64,000 bases of DNA from Roseiarcus sp963774195. Lineage in GTDB: Bacteria > Pseudomonadota > Alphaproteobacteria > Rhizobiales > Beijerinckiaceae. The notes beneath the pieces are model-generated. The model ran no database searches. It saw only the letters and a program-made list of their open reading frames with translations, and had not been told where the DNA came from. The stretch spans positions 814,306-878,305 of the forward strand of contig CAVZDY010000002.1 of the NCBI GenBank assembly GCA_963774195.1, read 5' to 3'. The position numbers and the translations under genes are program-made. Below, piece by piece: positions 16,642 to 25,684 of the stretch; position 1 is the stretch's first letter, and every line of letters starts with the position of its first letter.

Positions 16642-17751
16642 ATGAAGTCGGTAGGTATTCGTCTCTTCGCGGCAGCAGCCGCCCTCGCGGTTGGCCTCGC
16701 AGCCTCCGCCGAGGCGGCCGAAATCAAGATCGGCATTGTGGCGCCTTTGTCTGGCCAATTCGCGAGCGAAGGTCAGGACTGGGTGAACGCGATGACGCTC
16801 GCATTCTCGAATGTCAACGCGAGAGGCGGCGCAGCCGGGAACACGATCACAACCGTGTCCGGAGACGACGCGTGCGACCCGCAGCAAGGGGTCGCTGCGG
16901 CCAGCAAGCTCGTCTCGGAGGGTGTCGTCGCGGTTGTCGGCGGATATTGCTCGGGCGGCGTGCTTCCGGCGCTGAAGATCTACGGCGACGCCGGCATTCC
17001 CTTCGTGATCGTGGCGGCGAATTCGACCAAGCTCGTCACCGCGAACCCCGGCAACGCATTTCTGATCAACTCCACGGGCGATGCGCAGGCGCTCACCGCC
17101 ATCGACCTTCTGAAAAAGAAGAGCCTCAAGTCGGTCGCGATTATCGACGAAGGCGACGCCTATTCGTCGGACCTTGCCAAGATCACCGCCGCGGAATTCG
17201 AGAAGGCGGGAGGGAAGGTCGCCGCGAAGGAAACTGTAGCGTCCGGCGAGCAGGACTTCTCTTCACTGGTTTCGAGAGTCAAAGCCGCGAAGGCCGACGC
17301 GGTGTTCTGGACTGCCTACTACGGCGACGGGGCGCTTCTGACGAAGCAGCTTCGGCAGTCAGGCTACCAGGGGGCGATCATCCTCGGCGACGGCAACAAT
17401 TCGCCGGAGTACCTGCAGATTGCAGGCTCTGCGGCGGAAGGCGCCTATCTGATGTCGCCGCCCGTGCTGGAGTTGCTGCCTGACGCAAAGTCGTTCACGC
17501 AGGACTACAAGCAGGCCTCCGGACGCGACCCCGGCGCCTATGCCGCGCTGGCCTACGATGGAGCAAGCCTGATCGCTGACGCGATTTCGCGGGCCAAGAG
17601 CACGGACTCCAAGGCGGTCGTGGCCGCACTCAAGGCCAGCGATTTCCAGGGCCTCGCGGGAAAGATCAAGTTTACCGACAAGAACACGCTGGAGGGATCC
17701 AACTTCGCGGTCCTGCAGGTCGCAGACGGGAAGTGGAAGCCCGTCAACTAG
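16642..17751 (+). CDS. LIV-type ABC transporter binding protein
   Basis: The protein has 369 residues. The signal peptide spans about 24 residues to AEAAE; the mature N terminus IKIGIVAPLSGQFASEGQDW is that of type I Leu/Ile/Val-like binding proteins. The ATG at 16642 is chosen over one at 16627 because GGGAGAG lies five bases before it. The motif CDPQQGVAAASKLVSEGVVAV is typical. LIV-type systems also carry amides, aromatic acids and short organic acids. Its ligand is probably related to the neighbouring oxidase/decarboxylase operon, but that is inference only. Confidence 0.92.
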   Translation: MKSVGIRLFAAAAALAVGLAASAEAAEIKIGIVAPLSGQFASEGQDWVNAMTLAFSNVNARGGAAGNTITTVSGDDACDPQQGVAAASKLVSEGVVAVVGGYCSGGVLPALKIYGDAGIPFVIVAANSTKLVTANPGNAFLINSTGDAQALTAIDLLKKKSLKSVAIIDEGDAYSSDLAKITAAEFEKAGGKVAAKETVASGEQDFSSLVSRVKAAKADAVFWTAYYGDGALLTKQLRQSGYQGAIILGDGNNSPEYLQIAGSAAEGAYLMSPPVLELLPDAKSFTQDYKQASGRDPGAYAALAYDGASLIADAISRAKSTDSKAVVAALKASDFQGLAGKIKFTDKNTLEGSNFAVLQVADGKWKPVN

Positions 17752-17763
17752 ATTCGAAGGCGC

Positions 17764-17783
17764 CCCGGGACTGCGGTCCCGGG
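17764..17783 (+). promoter_or_regulatory. Intercistronic hairpin after the binding-protein gene
   Basis: CCCGGGAC-TGCG-GTCCCGGG forms a perfect 8-base stem with a 4-base loop, 12 bases past the binding-protein stop and 33 before the permease start. There is no U-run, so it more likely slows decay or attenuates than terminates outright. Confidence 0.6.
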
Positions 17784-17816
17784 CTGCCGCCGCGGACGCC
17801 AACGCAGAGCACGCGC

Positions 17817-18728
17817 ATGACGCTGGAAATGGTGACGCAGCAGCTTGTCGATGGTCTCATCACAGGCTCTTTTTACGCCCTGATTGCGCTGGGCTACTCG
17901 ATGGTCTTCGGCGTCGTGAAGCTACTGAATTTCGCCCACGGCGATATCTACATGGTGGGCGGATTCGTCGGCGCGGGCGTTTTGGCCGCCGTCGGCGTTT
18001 GGACAGGCACAGGATGGCTCGGCATTCTCGTCGCCCTCGTCGTCAGCATGTTCGCCGTTGGCGCGCTTGGCGTCGTCATCGAGCGGGTCGCCTACCGGCC
18101 GATGCGGCGCGCGCCGCGGCTGTCTATTCTCATCACGGCGCTCGCGACGTCGATGATTTTGAACAGCTCTGTCCTTGCGCTGACAGGCGGTCAATATAAG
18201 GCGTTCAAGACAAGCCTGGGCTTCGGCGGCCTCGACCTCGCCGAGGTCCATGTAACCTATACCCAGATCGTGCTCGTCGGCCTCGCGATCGTCCTGATGA
18301 TTGGGCTGGAGCTGTTCGTATCGAAGACCCTCTATGGCAAGGCCATGCGCGCCGTCGCCATCGACGCGAACGCCAGTCGCCTGATGGGCATCGATGTCGA
18401 TCGGATCATCGCGCTGACATTCTTTATTGGTTCCGCGCTCGCCGCCGTCGGTGGGGTGATGGCCGGGGCCTACTACGGCAGCCTGCATTTCTTCATGGGT
18501 TTCACGATGGGCCTGAAGGCCTTCACCGCGGCCGTGATCGGCGGCATCGGAAGCATTCCCGGCGCCATGCTTGGCGGCGTCGTCCTCGGCCTTCTCGAAG
18601 CGTTCGGCTCTTCCCTGCCGTTCGTGAGTTCGCAGTGGCGAGACGTGATCGTATTTGGCGCCCTCATTGCGTTTCTGGTTCTCAAACCTACGGGGTTCCT
18701 CGGACGCACGTTGGTGGGTCGAGTCTGA
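17817..18728 (+). CDS. livH: LIV-type ABC transporter permease (LivH)
   Basis: The protein has 303 residues and about eight membrane segments. The N terminus QQLVDGLITGSFYALIALGY and the block VKLLNFAHGDIYMVGG are diagnostic of LivH. The cytoplasmic loop carries ANASRLMGIDVDR, the ATPase contact region. The ATG at 17817 follows the hairpin; the open frame extends upstream into the binding-protein gene but without family resemblance. Its stop overlaps the livM start in TGATG. Confidence 0.92.
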   Translation: MTLEMVTQQLVDGLITGSFYALIALGYSMVFGVVKLLNFAHGDIYMVGGFVGAGVLAAVGVWTGTGWLGILVALVVSMFAVGALGVVIERVAYRPMRRAPRLSILITALATSMILNSSVLALTGGQYKAFKTSLGFGGLDLAEVHVTYTQIVLVGLAIVLMIGLELFVSKTLYGKAMRAVAIDANASRLMGIDVDRIIALTFFIGSALAAVGGVMAGAYYGSLHFFMGFTMGLKAFTAAVIGGIGSIPGAMLGGVVLGLLEAFGSSLPFVSSQWRDVIVFGALIAFLVLKPTGFLGRTLVGRV

Positions 18729-19691
18729 TGGAAACGGCGCCCCTGGAAGTGCACCGCGCAGGCGTCGTTCCGAAATCCCGACCCGGCGCAACGGTGGGAC
18801 TCGGCGCGGTCGTCCTGGTCGCGGCCGCCCTCCTTCCGGCGTTCGCCAATTCCTATTTCGTCGAGATCGGAACGACTGCGCTGCTCTATGTCGTTCTCTG
18901 CCTCGGCCTGAACGTGGTCGTTGGCTACGCGGGATTGCTCGACCTCGGCTATGCCGCGTTCTTCGCGGTGGGCGCGTACACGACGGGAATCTTGACGACC
19001 GAGTTCGGCGTCAATTTCTGGCTCACGCTGCCCGTGGCGATCATCGCCGCGGCGGCCGCCGGTGTCGTCATCGGCGCCCCGACCCTTCGCTTGCGGAGCG
19101 ACTATCTGGCCATCGTTACGCTTGGGTTCGGCGAAATCGTCCGGATCTTCGCGCGCAATCTCGAAATCACAGGTGGCCCAAGCGGACTTGTCGGTATCGA
19201 CCGGCCGCATATTTTCGGATTCGCGCTGACTGGGATCACGGACTTCTACTATCTCTTCCTCGCTCTCGCGGTCGCCACGGTCTTTGTGTGCCACAGCATC
19301 AGCCGTTCGCGCATTGGCCGAGCCTGGTTCTATGTCCGCTACGACGAGGACGCGGCGGCAGGGATCGGAATCAACCGGACCGCGGTGAAGCTTTACGCCT
19401 ATGTCACCGGCGCCATCATCGCCTCCGTCGCCGGCGTGTTTTACGCCGCGAAGATGACGGCGATTTCTCCGGAAAGCTTCACGTTCAGCCAGTCGATCCT
19501 GATTCTTCTCGGCGTCGTTCTCGGCGGCATGGGCAAGATTCCAGGCGTCATCCTTGGGGCAGGGGTCATGACGTTGAATTCCTGAAATGATGCGAGGCGC
19601 CGGGATATACCGACCGCTCGTCACCGCCATCGCGCTATTGCTGCTCATGCTGTTTCGACCGAATGGCCTTTGGCCGGACAGGAGAGTCTAG
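18728..19691 (+). pseudogene. livM: LIV-type ABC transporter permease (LivM), frameshifted near the C terminus
   Basis: From the ATG at 18728 the frame encodes a normal LivM (LGLNVVVGYAGLLDLGYAAF, APTLRLRSDYLAIVTLGFGE) and then stops at 19585 just after GVILGAGVMTL. The missing last membrane segment continues in another frame from about 19582 as PEMMRGAGIYRPLV...LLMLFRPNGLWPDRRV, ending at a TAG at 19689-19691, two bases before livG. Removing one base in GAATTC at 19578-19583 restores a 320-residue LivM of normal length. This is either a recent mutation or an assembly error. The truncated form would lack its last helix. Confidence 0.8.
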
Positions 19692-19693
19692 CC

Positions 19694-20455
19694 ATGGCTC
19701 TCCTGGCCGTTGACCAGGTCAGTCTCCAGTTCGGGGGGCTGACTGTTCTGTCGAATGTCTCGTTCTCCATTGACCGGGGCGTAATTCACAGCCTCATCGG
19801 CCCGAACGGCGCCGGCAAGACGTCGCTCTTCAATTGCCTGACCGGATTCTATCGACCGAGGGCAGGCCGTATCATCCTCGAGGGCGTCGATATCGTTTCT
19901 CTGCCTCCCCATAGGATCACGCGGCGCGGCCTCGCCCGTACATTCCAGAATATACGCCTATTCGGCGAAATGACGGTTCTGGAGAATGTCATGTCGGGCC
20001 GCCATTGCCGTAGCTCGTATGGTCTCCTGGCGGCGATAGCGCACCTGCCCGGGCAGAGACGCGAAGAGCAGTCTATCGTGCGCGAAAGCCAGAGATGGCT
20101 CAAATTCGTCGGCATCGAACGACACCAGCACCAACTCGCGGGCAATCTGTCCTACGGCGACCAGCGGCGAGTGGAGTGGGCGCGGGCGCTGGCCTCCGAG
20201 CCCAAGATCTTGCTCCTGGACGAGCCTGCCGCGGGCCTCAATCAGAGCGAAAAGGGAGAACTCGTCGCCCTCATCCGGCGAGTGCGCGACGAGGGCGTCA
20301 CGGTGCTGCTCATCGAACACGACATGGGCCTTGTCATGCAGGTCTCGGAGCACGTCATCGTGCTGGACCACGGGCAGAAGATCGCCGAGGGGGCGCCGGC
20401 CGCCGTTCAGCACGATCCGAACGTCATCGAAGCGTATCTCGGCGCGGAGGAATAG
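19694..20455 (+). CDS. livG: LIV-type ABC transporter ATPase (LivG)
   Basis: The protein has 253 residues. It has Walker A GPNGAGKTSLFNCLTG, the LivG-specific Q-loop region ITRRGLARTFQNIRLFGEMT, signature LSYGDQRRVEWARAL, Walker B ILLLDEPAAGL and the H-loop IEHDMGLVM. The ATG at 19694 lies two bases after the restored livM stop, and the livF start follows its own stop closely. It powers import together with LivF on the cytoplasmic face. Confidence 0.94.
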   Translation: MALLAVDQVSLQFGGLTVLSNVSFSIDRGVIHSLIGPNGAGKTSLFNCLTGFYRPRAGRIILEGVDIVSLPPHRITRRGLARTFQNIRLFGEMTVLENVMSGRHCRSSYGLLAAIAHLPGQRREEQSIVRESQRWLKFVGIERHQHQLAGNLSYGDQRRVEWARALASEPKILLLDEPAAGLNQSEKGELVALIRRVRDEGVTVLLIEHDMGLVMQVSEHVIVLDHGQKIAEGAPAAVQHDPNVIEAYLGAEE

Positions 20456-20457
20456 CA

Positions 20458-21186
20458 TTGTCCGACGCCGTTTTGACCGTCGTCGATCTGCACGCGCGCT
20501 ATGGCGCCGTTTCGGTGCTGCACGGGATCAATCTGGAGGTCCGGCGGGGCCAATTGGTCGCGTTGCTGGGCGCCAATGGCGCGGGCAAGACAACAGCCTT
20601 GAGGGCGATTTCCGGCTTGCTTTCGCCCCATGCGGGAAACGTGAGGTTTCTCAATCAGGACATCACCAGACAACCGGCTCACAAACTGCCGCATCTCGGC
20701 TTGGTCCATGTTCCCGAAGGCCGCCACATCTTCGGGGGCATGAGCGTCCAGGAGAATCTAGAGCTGGGATCGTTCACCCTTACGGACAATGCGCAACGTG
20801 AGCGGCGGCTTTCCCAGGTATTTGAGACTTTCCCGATCTTGGTTGAGCGCCGTCGCCAGGACGCGTCTTTCCTGTCGGGGGGCGAGCAGCAAATGCTGGC
20901 CATCGGGCGCGCGTTGATGGCTCAGCCGAAGCTGTTGCTGCTGGATGAGCCGTCGATGGGGCTCGCGCCTCTGATGGTGAAGGAGGTCATGAAAATTGTG
21001 GAGCGCCTTCATGCGAGCGGGACGACGATCCTTCTGGTGGAGCAGAACAGCAAGGTCGCGCTGAAATTCGCGGACTACGGTTACGTTCTCGATGCAGGGC
21101 GAGTAGCGCTCGAAGGGAAGGCCGCGGCGCTTCTTCACGACGACGCAGTCGTCAGGACGTATCTCGGCGGGGGCGTATCGATATGA
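20458..21186 (+). CDS. livF: LIV-type ABC transporter ATPase (LivF)
   Basis: The protein has 242 residues starting at a TTG at 20458, two bases after the livG stop and preceded by GGCGCGGAGGAAT as ribosome site. Walker A GANGAGKTTALRAISG, the LivF-type VPEGRHIFGGMSVQENLELG block, signature LSGGEQQMLAIGRAL and Walker B LLLLDEPSMGLAPL are intact. No ATG start fits the conserved N terminus. It ends the transporter operon and faces an IclR gene on the other strand. Confidence 0.93.
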   Translation: MSDAVLTVVDLHARYGAVSVLHGINLEVRRGQLVALLGANGAGKTTALRAISGLLSPHAGNVRFLNQDITRQPAHKLPHLGLVHVPEGRHIFGGMSVQENLELGSFTLTDNAQRERRLSQVFETFPILVERRRQDASFLSGGEQQMLAIGRALMAQPKLLLLDEPSMGLAPLMVKEVMKIVERLHASGTTILLVEQNSKVALKFADYGYVLDAGRVALEGKAAALLHDDAVVRTYLGGGVSI

Positions 21187-21256
21187 AGAGAAACGTCACG
21201 AACGGGAAGTGGGGGGACTTGGCGGGGCCGATTGGCGCCCACTGCACGATTGAACG

Positions 21257-22045
21257 TCACGGGCAGTCCGCCGTGAGCAAATGACTGATCTTGGTCGCTG
21301 CGGCGCCGAGGCTAGGCAGGACGCTCTGGAGAAGCCGCTTGCGTTCTCCCGCGATGCTAAGAACGAGACTGCTGAGAGCGGCCTGAACCTTGCCGTCGGG
21401 AGCCAAAATTGGAACAGCAACCGCCCATATGCGGGATTGATAGACAGCTTCGAGATATTCTTCGTCCGCGAAGGCATGCCCATCCCGACGGATTTGTTTG
21501 AGCTTCGCAGCCAGTCCGGAGCCAATTCGGGGGTCATTGTCCCATCTCCCGCCCGCGGCTCTGGCGAGAGAGAGCGCAGCTTTCCGCTCCTCTTCGGGCA
21601 TATGCCCCAGCGTGACGAGACCCACACCGGTGGCTTGAAGGGGGATGCGAGCGCCGGTGCGCCCCGGCAGAGACAGTCCAAGCGACGCGCGATTGCTGTA
21701 CACGATGACCATCGCGTCTCGGTCAAAGACCGCGAGGTTGGATGGCCAACCGATCTGTATGTGCATCTGGTCGACAATTGGCGCAGCGATTTCGAGGAGC
21801 CGTGACCTCTTATCAAACCCCCGACTGAGCGAAAGCGATCGTCCCGTGACCCGATATTTCAACTCGCCCGGCTGTCGATAGACGTATCCTTCGGCGATCA
21901 AGGTTTCGAGGATCCGGACGACCGTGGGCTGCGGAAAACCGCAGCGCTCCACGAGATCGACGATCGCGATCGGTCCATGCTCACTGACCGATCTTAGAAC
22001 CGCAAGACCCCTTTGGATCGCGCGGACTGGTTCGTAAGACGCCAT
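21257..22045 (-). CDS. IclR-family transcriptional regulator
   Basis: The protein has 262 residues. The N-terminal winged helix (IQRGLAVLRSVSEHGPIAIV to FPQPTVVRILETLIAEGY) is followed by an IclR effector domain with IGWPSNLAVFDRDAMVIV. It lies convergent with the LIV transporter and 90 bases upstream of the 2-oxoglutarate-dehydrogenase-like gene on the same strand. The sequence upstream of either neighbour contains no site like the TGGAA-type operators found at 47.4 kb, so its target is not evident. Regulation of the LIV transporter set is the simplest guess. Confidence 0.88.
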   Translation of the reverse strand: MASYEPVRAIQRGLAVLRSVSEHGPIAIVDLVERCGFPQPTVVRILETLIAEGYVYRQPGELKYRVTGRSLSLSRGFDKRSRLLEIAAPIVDQMHIQIGWPSNLAVFDRDAMVIVYSNRASLGLSLPGRTGARIPLQATGVGLVTLGHMPEEERKAALSLARAAGGRWDNDPRIGSGLAAKLKQIRRDGHAFADEEYLEAVYQSRIWAVAVPILAPDGKVQAALSSLVLSIAGERKRLLQSVLPSLGAAATKISHLLTADCP

Positions 22046-22135
22046 CGCCCTCTCCTCGCGAGGCCATGTGACCTACGGCTCGCAGGCTCATGATTTAGGA
22101 AGCGGCTACTTTGTCGCGCGCTGTCAAGATCCCGT

Positions 22136-24739
22136 CTAGGCGGCGCCTTCGAGGGCCCTTTCGACGATTTCCGCCTGCTCCCGTTCATGGCGGTCGGTTG
22201 AGCCTCCCGCCGCCGCCGCCATGGGCGGCCTGCCGACAAAGCGGATCGTCGGCCGCCCGGTCATCTCAAAGAACTGTTCGAAGATGTAGGGAAAGCCCCC
22301 CTGGTTTCGTGGCTCTTCCTGACACCAGATCAGGTCGGCGTCGGGATGCTCGGCCAATAGGGTCCGAATTTCGTCGGCCGGGAATGGATAAAGTTGCTCG
22401 ATCCGAACCAGAGCAACGTCGTCCAACTTCTGGTGTAGACGCCGTTCGTTGAGCGGATAGAAGACCTTGCCGGAGCAGAACACGATCCGCTTACAGCGGG
22501 CCGGCGCTTCTGTCACGATGACGGGCCGGAACCGCGTTCCCAGGCCCATTTCCGTGAGCGTGGAGTGGCAATCTTTCTCGCGAAGCAGGGACTTGGGAGC
22601 GATAAGGAATAGCGGCGTTCGTCGCGACCCTCGCTGCTGACGGCGCAGCAAGTGAAACAGATTCGCGGGTGTCGAGGGGACGGCGATCGTCACGTTTCCG
22701 CCAGCGCAACTCTGAAGGAGGCGTTCGACACGCGCCGACGAGTGGTCCGGTCCCTGACCCTCGAGGCCATGCGGCAGAGCGACGACGAGGGACGATTGCA
22801 TTCGCCATTTGGATTCCGCTGTGACGATGTACTGATCCACGACGATTTGTGCGCCGTTCAGAAAGTCGCCAAATTGAGCTTCCCATACGCATAGCCTGTC
22901 CGGATCCGCGAGGCTCATGCCGTACTCGAAAGCGAGCACGCCATACTCGGTCAGTGGCGAGTTGATCGCGTCGAACCGAGTGAAGCCCTTCGCAATATTC
23001 GCGAGCGGAACGATAGTGCGGCCGTCCTTGGCGTCGTGAAAGGCCAAATGCCGCTGCGTAAATGTGCCGCGCACGCAGTCCTGGCCACTCAGCCGGACAG
23101 AGGTCCCCTCGTGGAGCAGGCTGGCGAAGGCAAGAGCTTCCGCAGTCGCCATGTTGATGCCGGCGCCCCTTGCCAGACTGGCCCAGCGCGCCTTCGCAAA
23201 CGCGCGGACTTTCGGGTCCGGCATAAAATCATCAGGAATGTCCGTCAGATTTTTTCCAAGCGAGAGAAGCGTCTCGGGATCCATCCCCGTTGAAGGCTCC
23301 ATCTCCGCTGGGCGCTTTGGATTTGTTTCTGGAAAGACGTTCGTCTCTGTCACAATCTCATTCATGCGAAGATTGGCGTATGTCGCGTATGCCGCTTCCA
23401 ATCTTCTCGAGAACTCCTCCCGTCGCCCCTCCGCTAGGTCGAAAGCCTTACGGGATCGCTGCTGCACGGTGTCAGCAAACAAGGCGCGCAATGTCGGATG
23501 TGCTTCGATGGCGGCGGATGCGACAGGCTGGGTGAAACGTGGCTCGTCGAGTTCATTGTGGCCATTGCGACGATAGCAGACGAGATCGACGATGACATCT
23601 CTTCCGGTGCGTCGCCGCCACGCATGAGCCACGCGAGCGACGGCGGCGGCGGCCACCGGTTGGTCGCCGTTTACATGAAGTATCGGAATACCGTAGGCCT
23701 TGCCGATGTCCGTCGGATAACGGGTTGATCGTCCCTCCCTCGGTGTCGTCGTGAACCCTATTTGATTGTTGACGACAAGGTGTATGGTCCCGCCGGAAGA
23801 GTACCCGTCAAGTCCCCCCAGTTGCAGCAGCTCGCTCACCAAGCCTTGACCAGCGAAGGCCGCGTCGGTGTGCATGAGCACTGGCAGTACGTCTCCAGGC
23901 GCAACCTTGCGCGCCCGCAACTCTTGGCGAGCCCTGGCCGCCCCCGCTGCTACAGCAGCCACCACCGTGAGATGAGAGGGGTGCGGCAGCAAACGCACTT
24001 CCAAGGCGCCGGAATTTGTGTCGACTTTCGTCACCAGCCCGTTGTGATAAGCAACGTCGCCCGTGAAAAATGCATCGCCGTCTGTGATGTCGCGCCCTTT
24101 GATCTCGGCGATTAGGATCGACAGGGACTTTCCAAGCACGGTTGCGAGTGTCGCGAGCCGTCCACGGTGCATGCCGCCGATCACGACCTCCGCCTGACCC
24201 GTCCGCGAAGCCTGACGGAATATCTCTCGGAGAATGACCGTCGAAGACTCCGAGCCTTCGATTCCGAAGCGCTTCTTGGTTGGCCACTTCGTCTTAATAA
24301 AGCGCTCGAATTCATCGGCCAGCAAGACGGCTTCCAAAGCTCGGGAAAGCACGCCTTCGTCCGCCTCCGCGATCACTTCCTTCTCGAACGTTTCGTAAAT
24401 CCAGGCGCGATCGCCGGGATCCTCGATGTGAGCGGCCTCAATCGCGGCGTATCCGCAATAAATGTCGCGAAGTATTTCGTCCGCGCGCTTTCCGTTAGTT
24501 TCGATCGGTTTGCCGGCGATTGTTAGTTCGAGTTGCCCGGGAGTAATTCGCGCTTTAGCGGCGGCCAACTCCTGCGCGCTCTTGGGCGGCATCAATCCGA
24601 GTGGATCGAGCCGAGCTTCCTTATGCCCGTGCTCGCGGTAGGCGTTGACAAGTGCTTGCCCCAAAATCGATGGGTCGCTGTCGCTGCGCGGGGCGCCGCC
24701 GTCGAGTGTCTCGAAGTGCACCATCCAGTCGGATGGCAC
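22136..24739 (-). CDS. 2-oxoglutarate dehydrogenase E1-like protein, orphan and N-terminally short
   Basis: The protein has 867 residues; standard SucA has about 930-1000. Conserved E1 blocks are present: GMHRGRLATLATVLGKSL, the ThDP region HTDAAFAGQGLVSELLQL, VVNNQIGFTTTP, YRRNGHNELDEPRFTQP and WEAQFGDFLNGAQIVVDQYI. What is missing is the first roughly 80 residues, including the SFLYGGN-type segment that helps dock E2. The frame begins with a GTG at 24739; an ATG five codons later is also possible. No sucB or lpd gene is adjacent. It may be a carboligase, a 2-oxoadipate-type E1 or a second E1 with relaxed partner use. ThDP-dependent chemistry is secure; substrate is not. Confidence 0.85.
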   Translation of the reverse strand: MPSDWMVHFETLDGGAPRSDSDPSILGQALVNAYREHGHKEARLDPLGLMPPKSAQELAAAKARITPGQLELTIAGKPIETNGKRADEILRDIYCGYAAIEAAHIEDPGDRAWIYETFEKEVIAEADEGVLSRALEAVLLADEFERFIKTKWPTKKRFGIEGSESSTVILREIFRQASRTGQAEVVIGGMHRGRLATLATVLGKSLSILIAEIKGRDITDGDAFFTGDVAYHNGLVTKVDTNSGALEVRLLPHPSHLTVVAAVAAGAARARQELRARKVAPGDVLPVLMHTDAAFAGQGLVSELLQLGGLDGYSSGGTIHLVVNNQIGFTTTPREGRSTRYPTDIGKAYGIPILHVNGDQPVAAAAVARVAHAWRRRTGRDVIVDLVCYRRNGHNELDEPRFTQPVASAAIEAHPTLRALFADTVQQRSRKAFDLAEGRREEFSRRLEAAYATYANLRMNEIVTETNVFPETNPKRPAEMEPSTGMDPETLLSLGKNLTDIPDDFMPDPKVRAFAKARWASLARGAGINMATAEALAFASLLHEGTSVRLSGQDCVRGTFTQRHLAFHDAKDGRTIVPLANIAKGFTRFDAINSPLTEYGVLAFEYGMSLADPDRLCVWEAQFGDFLNGAQIVVDQYIVTAESKWRMQSSLVVALPHGLEGQGPDHSSARVERLLQSCAGGNVTIAVPSTPANLFHLLRRQQRGSRRTPLFLIAPKSLLREKDCHSTLTEMGLGTRFRPVIVTEAPARCKRIVFCSGKVFYPLNERRLHQKLDDVALVRIEQLYPFPADEIRTLLAEHPDADLIWCQEEPRNQGGFPYIFEQFFEMTGRPTIRFVGRPPMAAAAGGSTDRHEREQAEIVERALEGAA

Positions 24740-24977
24740 GGATTGCGGATCTTTCCGATAGCGGGCGTAAAGATTTATAAAATAAGAACTGTCGCCGGAG
24801 ATCGGAAGATTTATCGTCGTTCGCTCGCTTCGCGTCGCCAGTCCACGCGGGCATGTCCCGAAGCAGGAATAGTCTCAGGCGCGGACTGATGCGGGAAAAA
24901 TTGGATTGGATTCATTATGTGAATTTTTGACGCCCGCCCGTTGCACGAAACCGGACTAGTAAATCGGTTTCGCGTCG

Positions 24978-25610
24978 TCAGCCGGCGCCGTTCCGGATTG
25001 TGAAAGAGAGAGGGCGCTCCTGATTGAAATGATTATGGACCTGGGCATGAACTGAGCCGAGTTTCTGAACGTCTTCATGCTTCGAAAGCGCTGCACGGCA
25101 CGCTCTCGTCGTCGAAGCGACTGATGCGAATTCGCCGCGCGATTCTTGAGCTCGCGACCGACCTCCTGCCGATCGGCGGCGCCGACCTCCTTCATCGCCG
25201 CAGAATAAGCGCGAAGCCCGTCGGTAACGAACTTCCGAGGTCGGCCGTATTTCTTCATGATCCGCTTGAGAAGCTTCACCGTCGCAGCTTTGTCCCGCTT
25301 TGCAGTGACCACCACCTCCAAAACCTCGCCTCCATGATCGACGGCGCGCCAAAGATAGCAGAGCTTGCCGTTGATCTTCGCCAAGACCTCGTCCAAACGC
25401 CACCGCCACTGACGATAGCGGCGCACATGCGCTACCCGCTTCCTTCCGATCTCGGCGGCGAACATACCGGTTCCACCGAAACCGGATGGTCTCATGGCTG
25501 ATGTCGATCCCGCGTTCGGCCAGGAGATCCTCGACGTTGCCGAGCGACAGCGGATATCTAACGTACATCCTCACGACCAGACGGTGACATCCGGCGAACT
25601 GTTGAAATAT
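24978..25610 (-). pseudogene. IS6-family transposase remnant (frameshifted)
   Basis: Three frames together spell an IS6-type DDE transposase: YVRYPLSLGNVEDLLAERGI and ISHETIRFRWNR in one frame, then MFAAEIGRKRVAHVRRYRQW, RWRLDEVLAKINGK and YGRPRKFVTDGLRAYSAAMK in a second, then SVHAQVHNHFNQERPLS back in the first. A short deletion lies near 25490 and another frame change near 25070. The element cannot make an active enzyme. I could not find convincing terminal repeats. Confidence 0.8.
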
Positions 25611-25684
25611 CGGAACGGGTTGCGCATGGCCTGAAGCTGCTACCACGGCCAGGGGCGCCGCGAGCATTCGGTCTGATAGAGCCC

